A stretch of 64,000 nt of DNA from positions 1,565,014-1,629,013 of the forward strand of contig NZ_CP150484.1 in the NCBI RefSeq assembly GCF_037997115.1, written 5' to 3'. Source of the DNA: Amycolatopsis coloradensis. GTDB taxonomy: Bacteria > Actinomycetota > Actinomycetes > Mycobacteriales > Pseudonocardiaceae. Each line of letters begins with the position of its first letter. The first letter of the stretch is position 1. Under the pieces are notes generated by a model that had not been told where the DNA came from, searched no databases, and worked only from the letters and a program-made list of their open reading frames with translations. The translations under genes were made by a program, and so were the position numbers. Positions 33,687 through 43,101 of this stretch are shown in pieces.

Positions 33687-35522
33687 GTGACTTCCCCACG
33701 AACGCAGTCCCGCGTCCGGGCGCCCGAGCTCGACGGCGACGGGTGGCTCAACACCGGCGGTGAGCGGATCACGCTCGCCGGGCTGCGCGGCCGCGTCGTC
33801 CTGCTGGACTTCTGGACCAGTGGCTGCGTCAACTGCCTGCACGTGCTGGACGAGCTGCGCCCGCTGGAGGCCGAGTTCGCCGACGTCCTGGTGACCATCG
33901 GCGTGCATTCGCCCAAGTTCCTGCACGAGGGCGAGGCGGCCGCGATCGAGGCCGCCGTGCGGCGCTACGAAGTGCACCACCCGGTGCTCAACGACCCGAA
34001 GATGGCCACCTGGTCGCAGTACGCGGTCAAGGCGTGGCCGACGCTGGTCGTCGTCGACCCCGAGGGTTACGTCGTCCACGTCGCCGCCGGTGAAGGGCAC
34101 GCCGAGGCGCTGCGCCGGGTGATCGCCGACCTCGTCGCCACCCACGAGGCCAAGGGCACGCTGCGCCGCGGCGGCAGCCCGTACGTCCCAGCCGAGGAGC
34201 AGCGCACCGAGCTGCGTTTCCCGAGCAAGGCCGTCACCACCGCCGAAGGCCGCATCCTGGTCGCCGACACCGGCAATCACTCCGTCGTCGAGTTCGCGTC
34301 CGACGGCGAGACGATCATCCGCCGCTTCGGCAGCGGAGAGCGCGGCGCGCAGGACGGGCCGTTCGACCTGGCGAGCTTCACCGAGCCGTCCGGGATCACC
34401 CTGTTGCCGTACGAGGTCGCCGAGCGCGCGGGGTACCACGCCGTCGTCGCCGACACGGCCGGTCACCGGCTGCGCGGTATCGACCTGATCACCGGTGAGG
34501 TCTCCACTGTCGCCGGCACCGGCCGTCAGTGGCGCGACGGCGTCGACACCGGCAAGGCGCTCGACATCGACCTGACCAGCCCCTGGGACGTCGCCTGGTG
34601 GGGACCCACGGGCGGTGTCGTGGTCGCCATGGCGGGCAACCACACGCTGAGCGTGTTCGAGCCCGTCTCGGGCACCATCCGCCGCTTCGCCGGCACGACC
34701 GTCGAAGGCCTGCGTGACGGCGACGTCCACGAAGCGTTCTTCGCGCAGACGTCCGGTCTCACGCCCGACGGACGGAAGCTGTGGCTCGCAGACGCGGAGA
34801 CGTCGGCGCTGCGCTGGATCCAGCCCGAGGGCGAGACGTTCACCGTGCACACGGCGGTCGGCGTCGACCTGTTCTCCTTCGGGCACGTCGACGGGCCCGC
34901 GGACAAGGCGCTCCTGCAACATCCGCTCGGCCTCGCCGTGCTGCCCGGCGACACCATCGCGATCGCCGACACCTACAACGGCGCCATCCGCCGCTACGAC
35001 CCGCTCACCCGCCAGGTGACCACGCTCGCGACCGGTCTCGCGGAGCCGTCCGGACTGCTCGTGCACGACGGCGAACTTCTGGTCGTCGAGTCGGCGGGAA
35101 GCCGCATCGGTCCGGTGCCGCTCGGTGAGCAGGCGGTGGCCGGGGACGCGCACGCGGTCCGCCGTCCGCCGACCGTGCTGGCGCCGGGTGAGCTGGAGTT
35201 CTCCGTCGTCTTCACCCCGCCGCCGGGTGAGAAGCTCGACGACCGGTTCGGTCCGTCGACGCGGCTGGAGATCAGCGCGTCGCCGCCGGAACTGCTCGCC
35301 GACGGCGCCGGGGTGGGCACGGACCTGTTCCGCAAGCTCCGCTTCGCCGAGGGCGTCACCGGCGGGGTCCTTCAGGTCGTCGCGCAGGCCGCCAGCTGTG
35401 ACGACGGAGGCGAGCACCCCGCGTGCCGCATCACCCGGCAGGACTGGGGCGTCCCGGTGCGGTTCGAAAAGGGCGGAGAAAGCGTGCTGAGCCTGGTCAT
35501 GGCGGGCGATCCGGGTAAGTAG
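33687..35522 (+). CDS. NHL-repeat thioredoxin-like protein (NHLRC2-like)
   Basis: A 611-residue three-part protein. Residues 1–150: thioredoxin-like domain with redox pair WTSGCVNCLHVLDELRPLE and cis-Pro AWPTLVVV. Residues 165–470: NHL beta-propeller blades (RILVADTGNHSVVEF; HAVVADTAGHRLRGID; TIAIADTYNGAIRRYD). Residues 480–611: C-terminal beta domain. This is the architecture of animal NHLRC2. No signal peptide, so cytoplasmic. GTG at 33687 lacks a ribosome site and may be leaderless. The GroES-like gene follows after 10 bp. Confidence 0.87.
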   Translation: MTSPRTQSRVRAPELDGDGWLNTGGERITLAGLRGRVVLLDFWTSGCVNCLHVLDELRPLEAEFADVLVTIGVHSPKFLHEGEAAAIEAAVRRYEVHHPVLNDPKMATWSQYAVKAWPTLVVVDPEGYVVHVAAGEGHAEALRRVIADLVATHEAKGTLRRGGSPYVPAEEQRTELRFPSKAVTTAEGRILVADTGNHSVVEFASDGETIIRRFGSGERGAQDGPFDLASFTEPSGITLLPYEVAERAGYHAVVADTAGHRLRGIDLITGEVSTVAGTGRQWRDGVDTGKALDIDLTSPWDVAWWGPTGGVVVAMAGNHTLSVFEPVSGTIRRFAGTTVEGLRDGDVHEAFFAQTSGLTPDGRKLWLADAETSALRWIQPEGETFTVHTAVGVDLFSFGHVDGPADKALLQHPLGLAVLPGDTIAIADTYNGAIRRYDPLTRQVTTLATGLAEPSGLLVHDGELLVVESAGSRIGPVPLGEQAVAGDAHAVRRPPTVLAPGELEFSVVFTPPPGEKLDDRFGPSTRLEISASPPELLADGAGVGTDLFRKLRFAEGVTGGVLQVVAQAASCDDGGEHPACRITRQDWGVPVRFEKGGESVLSLVMAGDPGK

Positions 35523-35532
35523 AGTCGTACTC

Positions 35533-35856
35533 GTGTCAGATCGGCCGAAACTCGAGATTCAGATGCTGCAGGACAGGGTGCTCGTGAAGCTGTCCCCCGA
35601 GGACGGGGAGCGCCGAAGTTCCGGCGGCATCGTCATCCCCGCCACCGCGCAGGTCGCGCGGCGGCTCGCGTGGGGTGATGTACTGGGCGTGGGCAACAGT
35701 GTGCGGAACGTCAAGACCGGCGACCGGGTGTTGTTCAACCCGGACGACCAGCACGAGGTCGAGATCCAGGGTGAGGGACACCTGGTGATGCGGGAACGCG
35801 ACATCCACGCCGTGGCGACCGAACGGACCGAACACGGCACGGGGTTGTACCTGTAA
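35533..35856 (+). CDS. GroES-like (Cpn10 fold) protein
   Basis: A 107-residue Cpn10-family protein: IQMLQDRVLVKLSPEDGERRSSGGIVIPATAQ, GDVLGVGNSVRNVKTGDRVLFN and VMRERDIHAV match GroES strands and the mobile loop. It is not beside a groEL and is one of the stand-alone GroES-like proteins of actinobacteria, so a chaperonin role is uncertain. The GTG at 35533 is 10 bp after the NHL gene, suggesting one transcript. Confidence 0.82.
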   Translation: MSDRPKLEIQMLQDRVLVKLSPEDGERRSSGGIVIPATAQVARRLAWGDVLGVGNSVRNVKTGDRVLFNPDDQHEVEIQGEGHLVMRERDIHAVATERTEHGTGLYL

Positions 35857-35876
35857 CTCGAGCCACGGGAGGGGCG

Positions 35877-37715
35877 GTGCGCGAAGACCGTGACGAGCCG
35901 GGTGCCGGCCTGTTCACCGACGATCTCCTCCCGGACTCCGACCAGGGCCTGGTGGACGAGCTCTTCGAGGGTGACAGGGTGGTGCATCCGCCGCCCACGC
36001 CCGCGTCGAAGTTCCGCCGGGGACTCGGCAAGGCCCTCATGGTCACCGGGGTGCTCATGGGCCTGTTCGTGGTCGCGTACGCGGTCGATCTGATCGTCAG
36101 CGCCGGGGACGTCCCGCGCGGCGTCACGGTCGCGGGGATCGACGTCGGCGGCCTCACGCACAAGGAGGCGGAGTCGAAGCTCCGCCGTGAGCTGGAGCCC
36201 AGGCTGATCGAGCCGGTACGGGTGCGGGCCGGCGACGTCCGGACGGTGCTGTACCCGACGTCGTCCGGTCTCGGCCTGGACTGGCCGCAGACGCTCGGGC
36301 GCGCCGGTCATCAGCCGCTGAGCCCGTACACGCGGCTGATGTCGTTCTTCAGCAGCCGCGAGGTCGGTGTCGTCACCTGGACCGACGCGCCGAAGCTCGA
36401 AAAGGCCGTCTCGGACCTCGCCGCCGCGCAGCTGAACCGCCCGCCGGTCGAAGGGAACATCACGTTCCAGCCCGTCGCGGGCAGCGACGGCGGCGTCGTC
36501 GCCACCGCGGTCGAGCCGCGGAACGGGCAGACGCTCGCCGACGTCAAGGAGGCGGTCACCGCGGTCATCGACCGCTGGCTGGGCGACGAAGGTGTCGAGC
36601 TGAAGGTGGACGTCGCGCCCGTGAAGGCGACTTCGCTCGGTGTACACGCAGCGCTCGTCAAGATAGTCGTCCCCGCGGTCGCGAAACCGCTCGTCATCCG
36701 CGGCGAGGGCAAGGACGCGACACTGAAACCCGCCACGATCGCGGAGTCCTTCCAGTTCGCCGCACGCGACGACGGCAACCTCGAAGTCCGCATCGACCAG
36801 GGCAAACTGCGCGCGGCCGCGCAGCCTCAGCTCAAGGAGACCGAGACCGACGGGGCGGACGCGCAGATCGTCTTCGTCGGCGACAGGCCGGCGGTGCAGC
36901 CGTCGAAGGACGCGCGGAAGATCAACTGGGACCACACGTTCTCGATGCTGACTTCGGTGCTCGCGAAGAGCGAAGAGCGGGAGCTGAAGGCGGTCTACGA
37001 CGCCAGCAGCCCGGCCGTCAGCACCGACGCGGCGAACGTCCTCGGCATCAACGAGATCATCGGCGAATTCACCACGTCGGGCCTGAGCGGGCCGGCGATG
37101 ACGAACGTGCAGGCGCTGGCGAGCAGGGTCTCGGGCGCCATCGTGAAGCCGAATGAGACGTTCAGCCTCGGCGCGCGGTCCGGAGCGAGGACGGCGGACG
37201 TGGGGTACGTCCCCGCTCCGGTGAACGAAGACGGCACCGGACCGGTCGTGGTCGGCGGCGGCGTCTCACAGCTCGCGACGACGCTCTACAACGCCGCGTA
37301 CCTGGCGGGGCTGGCCGATGGCGGGCATCTGGAACACGACCACTACCTCGACCGCTATCCGGTCGCGCGCGACGTGAAGGCGATCAACAACGACGGCTCG
37401 CCGGTCGAGCTGCAGATCGTCAACGACGCCCCGACCGGGATCGCGATCCAGGTGATCCCCGCCAACGGTTCGGTGACCGTGCGGATCTGGGGCACCAAAC
37501 GGTTTTCGGTGCAGAGCGTCGGCGGGGAGAGGCACTCCTACGTCCCCCAGCCCGTGCAGATGGGCTCTGGCCCCGGGTGCGTACCCGATCCCGGCGCGGC
37601 CGGGTTCAGCACCTCGGACACCCGCGTGCTCGTCGACGTCGTCACCGGGACGGAGGTCCGCCGGGAGACCCGCAACGCGACCTACTCGCCGCGGGCCGCG
37701 ATCATCTGCACCTGA
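35877..37715 (+). CDS. VanW-family membrane protein with PG-binding-4 domains
   Basis: A 612-residue predicted membrane protein. An acidic cytoplasmic N terminus precedes one transmembrane helix (KALMVTGVLMGLFVVAYAVDLIV), so the rest is extracellular. GVTVAGIDVGGLTHKEAESKLR and related segments are PG_binding_4 repeats. The C-terminal VanW domain contains VSGAIVKPNETFSLGARSGART...GTGPVVVGGGVSQLATTLYNAAYLAGL. VanW occurs in some vancomycin-resistance clusters, but the family is broad and its function unknown; no van operon is present here. GTG start 35877 with GAGGGG upstream. It ends 3 bp from the convergent LRR gene. Confidence 0.88.
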   Translation: MREDRDEPGAGLFTDDLLPDSDQGLVDELFEGDRVVHPPPTPASKFRRGLGKALMVTGVLMGLFVVAYAVDLIVSAGDVPRGVTVAGIDVGGLTHKEAESKLRRELEPRLIEPVRVRAGDVRTVLYPTSSGLGLDWPQTLGRAGHQPLSPYTRLMSFFSSREVGVVTWTDAPKLEKAVSDLAAAQLNRPPVEGNITFQPVAGSDGGVVATAVEPRNGQTLADVKEAVTAVIDRWLGDEGVELKVDVAPVKATSLGVHAALVKIVVPAVAKPLVIRGEGKDATLKPATIAESFQFAARDDGNLEVRIDQGKLRAAAQPQLKETETDGADAQIVFVGDRPAVQPSKDARKINWDHTFSMLTSVLAKSEERELKAVYDASSPAVSTDAANVLGINEIIGEFTTSGLSGPAMTNVQALASRVSGAIVKPNETFSLGARSGARTADVGYVPAPVNEDGTGPVVVGGGVSQLATTLYNAAYLAGLADGGHLEHDHYLDRYPVARDVKAINNDGSPVELQIVNDAPTGIAIQVIPANGSVTVRIWGTKRFSVQSVGGERHSYVPQPVQMGSGPGCVPDPGAAGFSTSDTRVLVDVVTGTEVRRETRNATYSPRAAIICT

Positions 37716-37718
37716 GGC

Positions 37719-38435
37719 TCACCGCAGCACCATGCAGCCGCGAGCCTCGAAGTCCGCGAGCCACGACGGCTCCCGCAACTCCTTGTTCCAGCGCAGGTCC
37801 AGTTTGTCCAATTTGGACAGCCGGGCGATGGACGACGGCAGCGAAGTGAGCTTGTTCTCGCGCAGGTCCAGCTGACGCAGCTCGCTCAGCTCTCCGAGAG
37901 AGGACGGTAGGGAAGTCAGCAGGTTCTTTCGCAGGTGTAGTTCGCGTAACGCGGAAAGCGTCCCGATCGATTCCGGTAGTTCGGTCAACCCGTTGCCGTA
38001 CAAGCGGAATTCGCGCAACGAGGCCAGCCCGGAGAGGTCTTCCGGAAGTGTGGAGATGCGATTGTCCGTGCAGCCCAGGTATTTCAGCCGTCCGAGCGAG
38101 CAGAGCGCGGCGGGGAACTCGGTGAGCCGGTTGTCGCTCACGTAAAGGTATTCCGTCAGCCCGGACAGCTCGCCGAGTTCGTCCGGCAGGGTCGAAAGCT
38201 CGTTGTGCCCCAGATCCAGGGTGTGCAGATTCCGCAGGGCGCCGATCGAGGGCGAGACGGTGGTCAGCCGGTTGGCGGCCAGATTCAGCACACGGAGCCC
38301 GGACAGGGACCACAGCTCGTCGGGAACGGACGTCAGCCGGTTGTCGTACAGGTCCAGGTACTCCAGCGAGGCAGGGAGAGGGAGGTCGCGCAGGGAGGTC
38401 AGCCCCTGGCCACCGAGATCGAGTCGAGTGGTCAC
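37719..38435 (-). CDS. Leucine-rich-repeat protein
   Basis: A 238-residue protein that is almost entirely 23-residue leucine-rich repeats (LxxLxLxxNxLxxLPxxxxxLxxL), about nine copies from residue 20 to 220, with no signal peptide or membrane segment. This is the plant-intracellular/Ras-suppressor type of LRR, used for protein binding. Such proteins are scattered in actinobacteria; the partner is unknown. ATG 38435. Confidence 0.88.
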   Translation of the reverse strand: MTTRLDLGGQGLTSLRDLPLPASLEYLDLYDNRLTSVPDELWSLSGLRVLNLAANRLTTVSPSIGALRNLHTLDLGHNELSTLPDELGELSGLTEYLYVSDNRLTEFPAALCSLGRLKYLGCTDNRISTLPEDLSGLASLREFRLYGNGLTELPESIGTLSALRELHLRKNLLTSLPSSLGELSELRQLDLRENKLTSLPSSIARLSKLDKLDLRWNKELREPSWLADFEARGCMVLR

Positions 38436-38456
38436 AGGGGCCGACCGTAGCCCCGG

Positions 38457-38753
38457 TCAGGTCACGGCGCGGTGACCGCCGCCCTTGACCTTCGCGTAGA
38501 TGGCGGCCGCGGCGATGACGCCGACGACGGCCGCGCCGACCTGGAAGGCGTGCCGGATCCAGTCGATGCCCGGGGTGTCACGGACACCGAACACACCGGC
38601 CAGCCAGTTGCCGATGAAAGCGGCGATGATGCCGACCACGATCGTCAGCCACATCGGGATCTTCTGATCGCCGGACGCCAGCATCCGGCCGATGACACCG
38701 AGGATCAGCCCGACCACGATCGTGGTGATGATGCCCCAAAGGCCACCCAACAT
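38457..38753 (-). CDS. GlsB/YeaQ/YmgE-type small membrane protein
   Basis: A 98-residue transglycosylase-associated-protein family member with three Gly-rich transmembrane helices (LWGIITTIVVGLILGVIGRML; MWLTIVVGIIAAFIGNWLAG; VGAAVVGVIAAAAIYAKV). Family members in other bacteria are stress-induced; the mechanism is unknown. ATG at 38753 follows AAGGAGG. It is a tandem paralogue of the next gene upstream. Confidence 0.88.
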   Translation of the reverse strand: MLGGLWGIITTIVVGLILGVIGRMLASGDQKIPMWLTIVVGIIAAFIGNWLAGVFGVRDTPGIDWIRHAFQVGAAVVGVIAAAAIYAKVKGGGHRAVT

Positions 38754-38824
38754 GGTTCCTCCTTCGCTGGAGATCGATGAGCCCACGGTGACACCGATTC
38801 GGGCTCATCGCGCCTCAAGACCCC

Positions 38825-39100
38825 TTACCGGGTGACACCGCGGCGTCCGTAGAGGTTCGCGGCCAGGGTCACCCCGATACCGGCGATGACGATCTGGGTG
38901 ATGAGTTCGAGCCAGTCGAAGCCCTTCGTGTCCGCGTAGCCGAGTCCACGGGCGATCGCCGTACCGATGAAGGCGGCGACGATACCGACGATGATGGTCA
39001 GCCAGATCGGGATGGACTGCTTGCCGGGGGCGAAGAACCTGCCGAGCACCCCGAGGATCAAACCGACCACGATCGCCGTGATGATGCCGGTGACTGTCAT
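38825..39100 (-). CDS. GlsB/YeaQ/YmgE-type small membrane protein (paralogue)
   Basis: A 91-residue paralogue of the adjacent gene, sharing the GIIT–IVVGLILGVLGR, IPIWLTIIVGIVAAFIG and C-terminal GVTLAANLYGRR pattern. ATG at 39100 with AAAGGAG six bases upstream. The pair is probably co-transcribed; a tandem duplication is the simplest explanation. Confidence 0.88.
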   Translation of the reverse strand: MTVTGIITAIVVGLILGVLGRFFAPGKQSIPIWLTIIVGIVAAFIGTAIARGLGYADTKGFDWLELITQIVIAGIGVTLAANLYGRRGVTR

Positions 39101-39180
39101 TGAAGACTCCTTTGCCGAGGTCTCCGCCCGCGGGCGGACTCAGCACGGAAATGCCCCCGGAAAACCGCCTCGAAACCACG

Positions 39181-39211
39181 AAGAGCCCCCTCCGGACCGG
39201 AGAGGGCTCTT
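39181..39211. terminator. Terminator hairpin downstream of fadE5
   Basis: Arms AAGAGCCCCCTCCGG and CCGGAGAGGGCTCTT pair over 15 bp with one mismatch and a single-base apex, ending in CTCTTCG. It lies 15 bp beyond the fadE5 stop on the minus strand. Confidence 0.85.
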
Positions 39212-39225
39212 CGTCACTAAACCGT

Positions 39226-41070
39226 TTAGAACGCGGCTTCGGGGATCTCCATGAGGCTGTTGTCCGCGGCTTCGACGATCGCGCGGCGCGACGTCAGCTC
39301 CGGCAGCACGTTCTTCGCGAAGAACGACGCCACGGCGAGTTTGCCCTCGTAGAACGGGACGTCCTTCGCGGACGCGCCCGCGTCGAGCTTGCCGATGGCG
39401 ACCTCGGCGTGCTTGATGAGCTGCCAGCCGATGAGCAGGTCGCCGACCGACATCAGCAGGCGGACCGTGTGCTGGCCGACCTTGTTGATGTTCTGCGGGT
39501 CTTCCTGCGACGAGGTCAGGTAGCCGATCAGCGAGCCGAGCATGCCCTGGGTGTCTTCCAGCGCCTGCTTGAGCAGGGCGCGCTCGTTCTTGAGCCGCCC
39601 GTTGCCGATCTCCGACTCGATGGTCTTCGTGATCTCCCCGGCGACGTAGGCCAGCGAAGCGCCCTTGTCGCGGACGATCTTGCGGAAGAAGAAGTCCAGC
39701 GACTGGATGGCCGTGGTGCCTTCGTACAGCGAGTCGATCTTCGCGTCACGGATGTACTGCTCGATCGGGTAGTCCTGCAGGAAGCCCGACCCGCCGAGGG
39801 TCTGCAGCGACTGCACGAGCTGCTCGGTCGCGCGCTCGGAACCGACGCCCTTGACGATCGGCAGCAGCAGGTCGTTGACGCCGTGCGCGATCTTCTGCGA
39901 CGCCTCGTCGCCCTCGCCGGTCCACACCTGGTCCTGGAAGGTCGCGGTGTAGAGGTACACCGCGCGCAGGCCCTCGGCGTACGCCTTCTGCAGCATCAGC
40001 GAGCGGCGGACGTCCGGGTGGTGGGTGATGGTGACGCGCGGCGCCGCCTTGTTCAGCATGTTCGGCAGGTCGGCGCCCTGGACGCGCTCCTTGGCGTACT
40101 CGAGCGCGTTGAGGTAGCCGGTCGACAGCGTCGCGATGGCCTTCGTGCCGACCATCATGCGGGCGTACTCGATGACCTGGAACATCTGCGCGATGCCGTC
40201 GTGCACCTCGCCGAGCAGCCAGCCCTTGGCGGGCGTGCCGTGCTGGCCGAAGGTCAGCTCGCAGGTGGTGGAGGCCTTGATGCCCATCTTGTGCTCGACG
40301 TTGGTGACGAAGGCGCCGTTGCGCTCGCCCAGCTCACCGGTCTCGCCGTCGAAGTGGAACTTCGGCACGAGGAAGAGCGAAAGGCCCTTGGTGCCGGGCC
40401 TGGTCTCGATGCCGGGGCCCTCGGGACGGGCCAGCACCAGGTGCATGATGTTCTCGACCATGTCGTTCTCGGCCGAGGTGATGAACCGCTTCACGCCGTC
40501 GATGTGCCAGGAGCCGTCCTCCTGCTTGACGGCCTTGGCGCGGCCGGCGCCGACGTCGGAACCGGCGTCGGGCTCGGTGAGCACCATGGTGGCGCCCCAG
40601 CCGCGGTCGATCATGATCTGCGCCCAGCGCTTCTGCTCGTCGGTGCCGTTCTTGTCGACGATGCCGGCGAAGTTCGGGCCCGCCATGTACATGAACAGCG
40701 GCGCGTTGGCGCCGAGGATCAGCTCGGCCGCGGCCCACTGCACGGTCGGGGGCAGGCCGAAGCCGCCCAGCTCGTTCGGCAGGCCCAGCCGCCACCATTC
40801 GCCGTCCATCAGCGCCTGGTAGCTCTTCTTGAACGACTCGGGGATCTTCACCGAGAAGGTCTTCGGGTCGTACACCGGCGGGTTGCGGTCCGCGTCGGCG
40901 TACGAGTCGGCGAGGGGACCGGAAGCGAGCTTGTTCAGCTCGGTCAGCACGCCGCGGGCGGTCTCCTCGTCGGATTCCGCGAGGACGCCCTTGCCGAGGC
41001 GGTCCTGCACGCCGAGTACCTCGAAGAGGTTGAACTCCAGGTCTCGGACGTTGCTCTTGTAGTGGCCCAT
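39226..41070 (-). CDS. fadE5: Acyl-CoA dehydrogenase FadE5
   Basis: FAD-dependent first step of beta-oxidation. The 614-residue protein belongs to the long, DUF-extended acyl-CoA dehydrogenases typified by mycobacterial FadE5, with which it shares [18 protein letters not shown] at the N terminus, [67 protein letters not shown] and [26 protein letters not shown] (catalytic Glu region). It ends EIPEAAF. Upstream lies a cluster of GGTAA/TTACC half-sites, a likely fatty-acid-responsive operator. ATG at 41070 with TGGAGT upstream. Confidence 0.95.
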   Translation of the reverse strand: MGHYKSNVRDLEFNLFEVLGVQDRLGKGVLAESDEETARGVLTELNKLASGPLADSYADADRNPPVYDPKTFSVKIPESFKKSYQALMDGEWWRLGLPNELGGFGLPPTVQWAAAELILGANAPLFMYMAGPNFAGIVDKNGTDEQKRWAQIMIDRGWGATMVLTEPDAGSDVGAGRAKAVKQEDGSWHIDGVKRFITSAENDMVENIMHLVLARPEGPGIETRPGTKGLSLFLVPKFHFDGETGELGERNGAFVTNVEHKMGIKASTTCELTFGQHGTPAKGWLLGEVHDGIAQMFQVIEYARMMVGTKAIATLSTGYLNALEYAKERVQGADLPNMLNKAAPRVTITHHPDVRRSLMLQKAYAEGLRAVYLYTATFQDQVWTGEGDEASQKIAHGVNDLLLPIVKGVGSERATEQLVQSLQTLGGSGFLQDYPIEQYIRDAKIDSLYEGTTAIQSLDFFFRKIVRDKGASLAYVAGEITKTIESEIGNGRLKNERALLKQALEDTQGMLGSLIGYLTSSQEDPQNINKVGQHTVRLLMSVGDLLIGWQLIKHAEVAIGKLDAGASAKDVPFYEGKLAVASFFAKNVLPELTSRRAIVEAADNSLMEIPEAAF

Positions 41071-41121
41071 TTCGTCACTCCAATGTGTTCGGCTCCCCGG
41101 CCGGGCACACGTCCCCTACTC

Positions 41122-41158
41122 GCCGGTAACTTCAGGATATTACCTGTGGGTAACCGGC
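41122..41158. promoter_or_regulatory. Candidate repressor operator upstream of fadE5
   Basis: GCCGGTAAC (41122–41130) and GTAACCGGC (41150–41158) form an inverted repeat with one mismatch. Inside are GGTAA, TTACC and the short palindrome TTACC-TGTG-GGTAA (41140–41153). It is 52–88 bp upstream of the fadE5 ATG and overlaps a TAATAT-like -10 on the minus strand. A TetR-family fatty-acid regulator is the natural candidate (inference). Confidence 0.55.
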
Positions 41159-41208
41159 GGCAAGTGAATGGCCACTGTTGTGATGTGTAAATCAGCAATA
41201 TGGGGGGC

Positions 41209-42009
41209 TCAGCGGGAGGACGGCGCGATCGAAGTGGTCGCGGGCGGCTCGACCGGCGTGTGCGCGTCGTCCGGGTTCGTGACCAGGATGCCGGAGCGGA
41301 ACGCGATCGTCACCGCGTGTGTCCGGTCGCGGGCCGAAAGCTTGCGCAGGATGCTCTTGACGTGCGTCCGCACGGTTTCCACGGACAGGAACAGGATCTT
41401 CGCGATCCCGGAGTTCTCCAGCCCTTCCGCCACCAGTTGCAGGACCTGGTACTCGCGTCGGGACAGCGGCATCAGGCCGCGCGCGGTCGCCGGTTTGGGG
41501 GCGTCGCCCGGCTTCGGGAGCACGGGCTGGCGTTTCGGCCGCGCGGTCAGCGCCGCCAGCGTCGGGTCGATGTAGCGGCGGTCGCTGTGCGCGCGCCGGA
41601 TCGCCTCGGTCAGGTGCCGCCCGTCGGTCGCCCGCGGCACGATCGCGTGCACGCCCGCCGCGATCGCCGCGGCGAGGTACTGCTGGGTGCGGTTGGTGTC
41701 CCTGATCATCGTGATGATGACCAGGGCCGGGTCGCCGCCGCTGAGCAGGCGGGACAGGTGGCAGTTCGGGTCGAGCGCCGAATCCAGCACGATGACGTCC
41801 GGTTTGAGCTGTTCGCACAGTTGGAGCGCCGCGTGATGGCTGGTCGCGTGCCCGAGCCACTGCAGGCCCGGTGTGCGGTGGACCAGCGAGCTCAGGCCCT
41901 CGCAGAAGATCGGGATCGGATCGACGGCGGCCACGCCGAGTCCGCGACCGCCTGGTGACAGTCCGCCAGGCCTGCCGGCCTGTGTTCGGTTCGGCTCGAT
42001 GCTTCGCAT
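41209..42009 (-). CDS. LuxR-type response regulator
   Basis: A 266-residue receiver-like plus LuxR helix-turn-helix regulator. The receiver (residues 25–150) has AAVDPIPIFCEGLSSL and the phospho-acceptor-like aspartate in DVIVLDSALD; the acidic pair at its start is reduced, so phosphorylation is uncertain. The C-terminal HTH is LSRREYQVLQLVAEGLENSGIAKILFLSVETVRTHVKSILRKLSARDR. No histidine kinase gene is adjacent. ATG 42009 (or GTG 42012), with GGAGGGG upstream. A perfect palindrome at 42142–42158 lies upstream of its start. Confidence 0.88.
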   Translation of the reverse strand: MRSIEPNRTQAGRPGGLSPGGRGLGVAAVDPIPIFCEGLSSLVHRTPGLQWLGHATSHHAALQLCEQLKPDVIVLDSALDPNCHLSRLLSGGDPALVIITMIRDTNRTQQYLAAAIAAGVHAIVPRATDGRHLTEAIRRAHSDRRYIDPTLAALTARPKRQPVLPKPGDAPKPATARGLMPLSRREYQVLQLVAEGLENSGIAKILFLSVETVRTHVKSILRKLSARDRTHAVTIAFRSGILVTNPDDAHTPVEPPATTSIAPSSR

Positions 42010-42141
42010 CACGGACCCCTCCGTTTTCCTGCCCCGCCATCTCCGGACGAGAAGACTCGAAAGCCATTCGGTGACCACCGCCCCCCGGCGTGGTCACCCT
42101 CGTCAACCGGTCCCCCCTGCGGGACCGGACAGAGATGACAC

Positions 42142-42158
42142 CTCGTAACTATTACGAG
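42142..42158. promoter_or_regulatory. Palindrome upstream of the luxR-type gene
   Basis: CTCGTAA-CTA-TTACGAG is a perfect 7+3+7 palindrome, about 133 bp upstream of the regulator's start. It is AT-richer than its surroundings and shaped like a dimeric repressor operator. The rest of 42010–42291 shows no gene. Confidence 0.6.
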
Positions 42159-42291
42159 TCAGTAGGTCGGATCACGTGACGCGATATCCCCCTCATAGAT
42201 GTATCGCCGCGTCGCGGCAAACTCTGCGTATCAGCTGGTTGTGGATCTCTTGCTCAAATGAGCCCGCTAAGGGCGGAACTTGACATGTTCG

Positions 42292-42843
42292 CTACTCAGA
42301 GTGGACTTCGGTGCGAAGGCGGCCGAATTCGTCTCCGAGTGCCGCGGGCGTCCAATGCGCGTTCAGCCCGCTGGGATTGGGAAGGACCCAGACCCGTGCC
42401 CCGCCGATCTCGCCGTCCTGCGGGCCGATCTTCGCCTTCGGCAGCCCGAACGCCGTCCGGAAGGCCGTGATCCCGACCACGGCGAGCCAGCGTGGCCGGT
42501 ATTCGGCGACCCTCGCCGCGAGGAGGCGCCCGCCTTCACGGAATTCGTCCGGGGTCAGCTCGTCGGCCCGCGCCGTCGTCCGCGCGACGACGTTCGTGAT
42601 GCCCAGGCCGAGGCCGAGCAGTTCGTGCTGCTCACTGGGGTCGAGCAGGCGCGGGGTGAAGCCGCCGCGGTACAAGGCGGGCCAGAACCGGTTCCCCGGC
42701 CTGGCGAAGTGCAGGCCGAGCGCGCCCGAGTAGAGGCCCGGGTTGATCCCGCAGAACAGCACGTCCAGATCGGGCGCGATGACGTCGTCGATGGTCTTGC
42801 CGTAGGCGGCGGCAAGCTCGTCCTTGGTCGGCTTGGTCCTCAC
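42292..42843 (-). CDS. mug: Mismatch-specific DNA glycosylase Mug (G:T/U)
   Basis: Removes uracil or ethenocytosine opposite guanine. The 183-residue product has the Mug/TDG active-site block VLFCGINPGLYSGALGLHFARPGNRFW (Asn in GINPG) and the later LPNPSGLNAHW that inserts into DNA. The GTG at 42843 gives the usual length; a GTG at 42891 would add 16 residues (MNAPCSIPAGVPETGG). Monocistronic. Confidence 0.92.
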   Translation of the reverse strand: MRTKPTKDELAAAYGKTIDDVIAPDLDVLFCGINPGLYSGALGLHFARPGNRFWPALYRGGFTPRLLDPSEQHELLGLGLGITNVVARTTARADELTPDEFREGGRLLAARVAEYRPRWLAVVGITAFRTAFGLPKAKIGPQDGEIGGARVWVLPNPSGLNAHWTPAALGDEFGRLRTEVHSE

Positions 42844-43101
42844 CCCGCCAGTTTCCGGCACGCCGGCGGGTATGGAGCAGGGGGCGTTCACGGCCGACGG
42901 CTTCTGGATCTGAGGCGCCGGCTACCGCCCTGGCCAGGGCAGACCTGACCTTCGAACGCTGGTGTACCGGCGACCGGACGTGGTTCTCGGCGACCCCGGC
43001 GTGACCTGGGACACCCGCATTCGTCTCAAGGGGTGGTCAAGTCACCACGATATGCGTACTGTTTGTGATCTCGCACACAAGGTCGTCTTCGAGGAGGCGT
43101 T

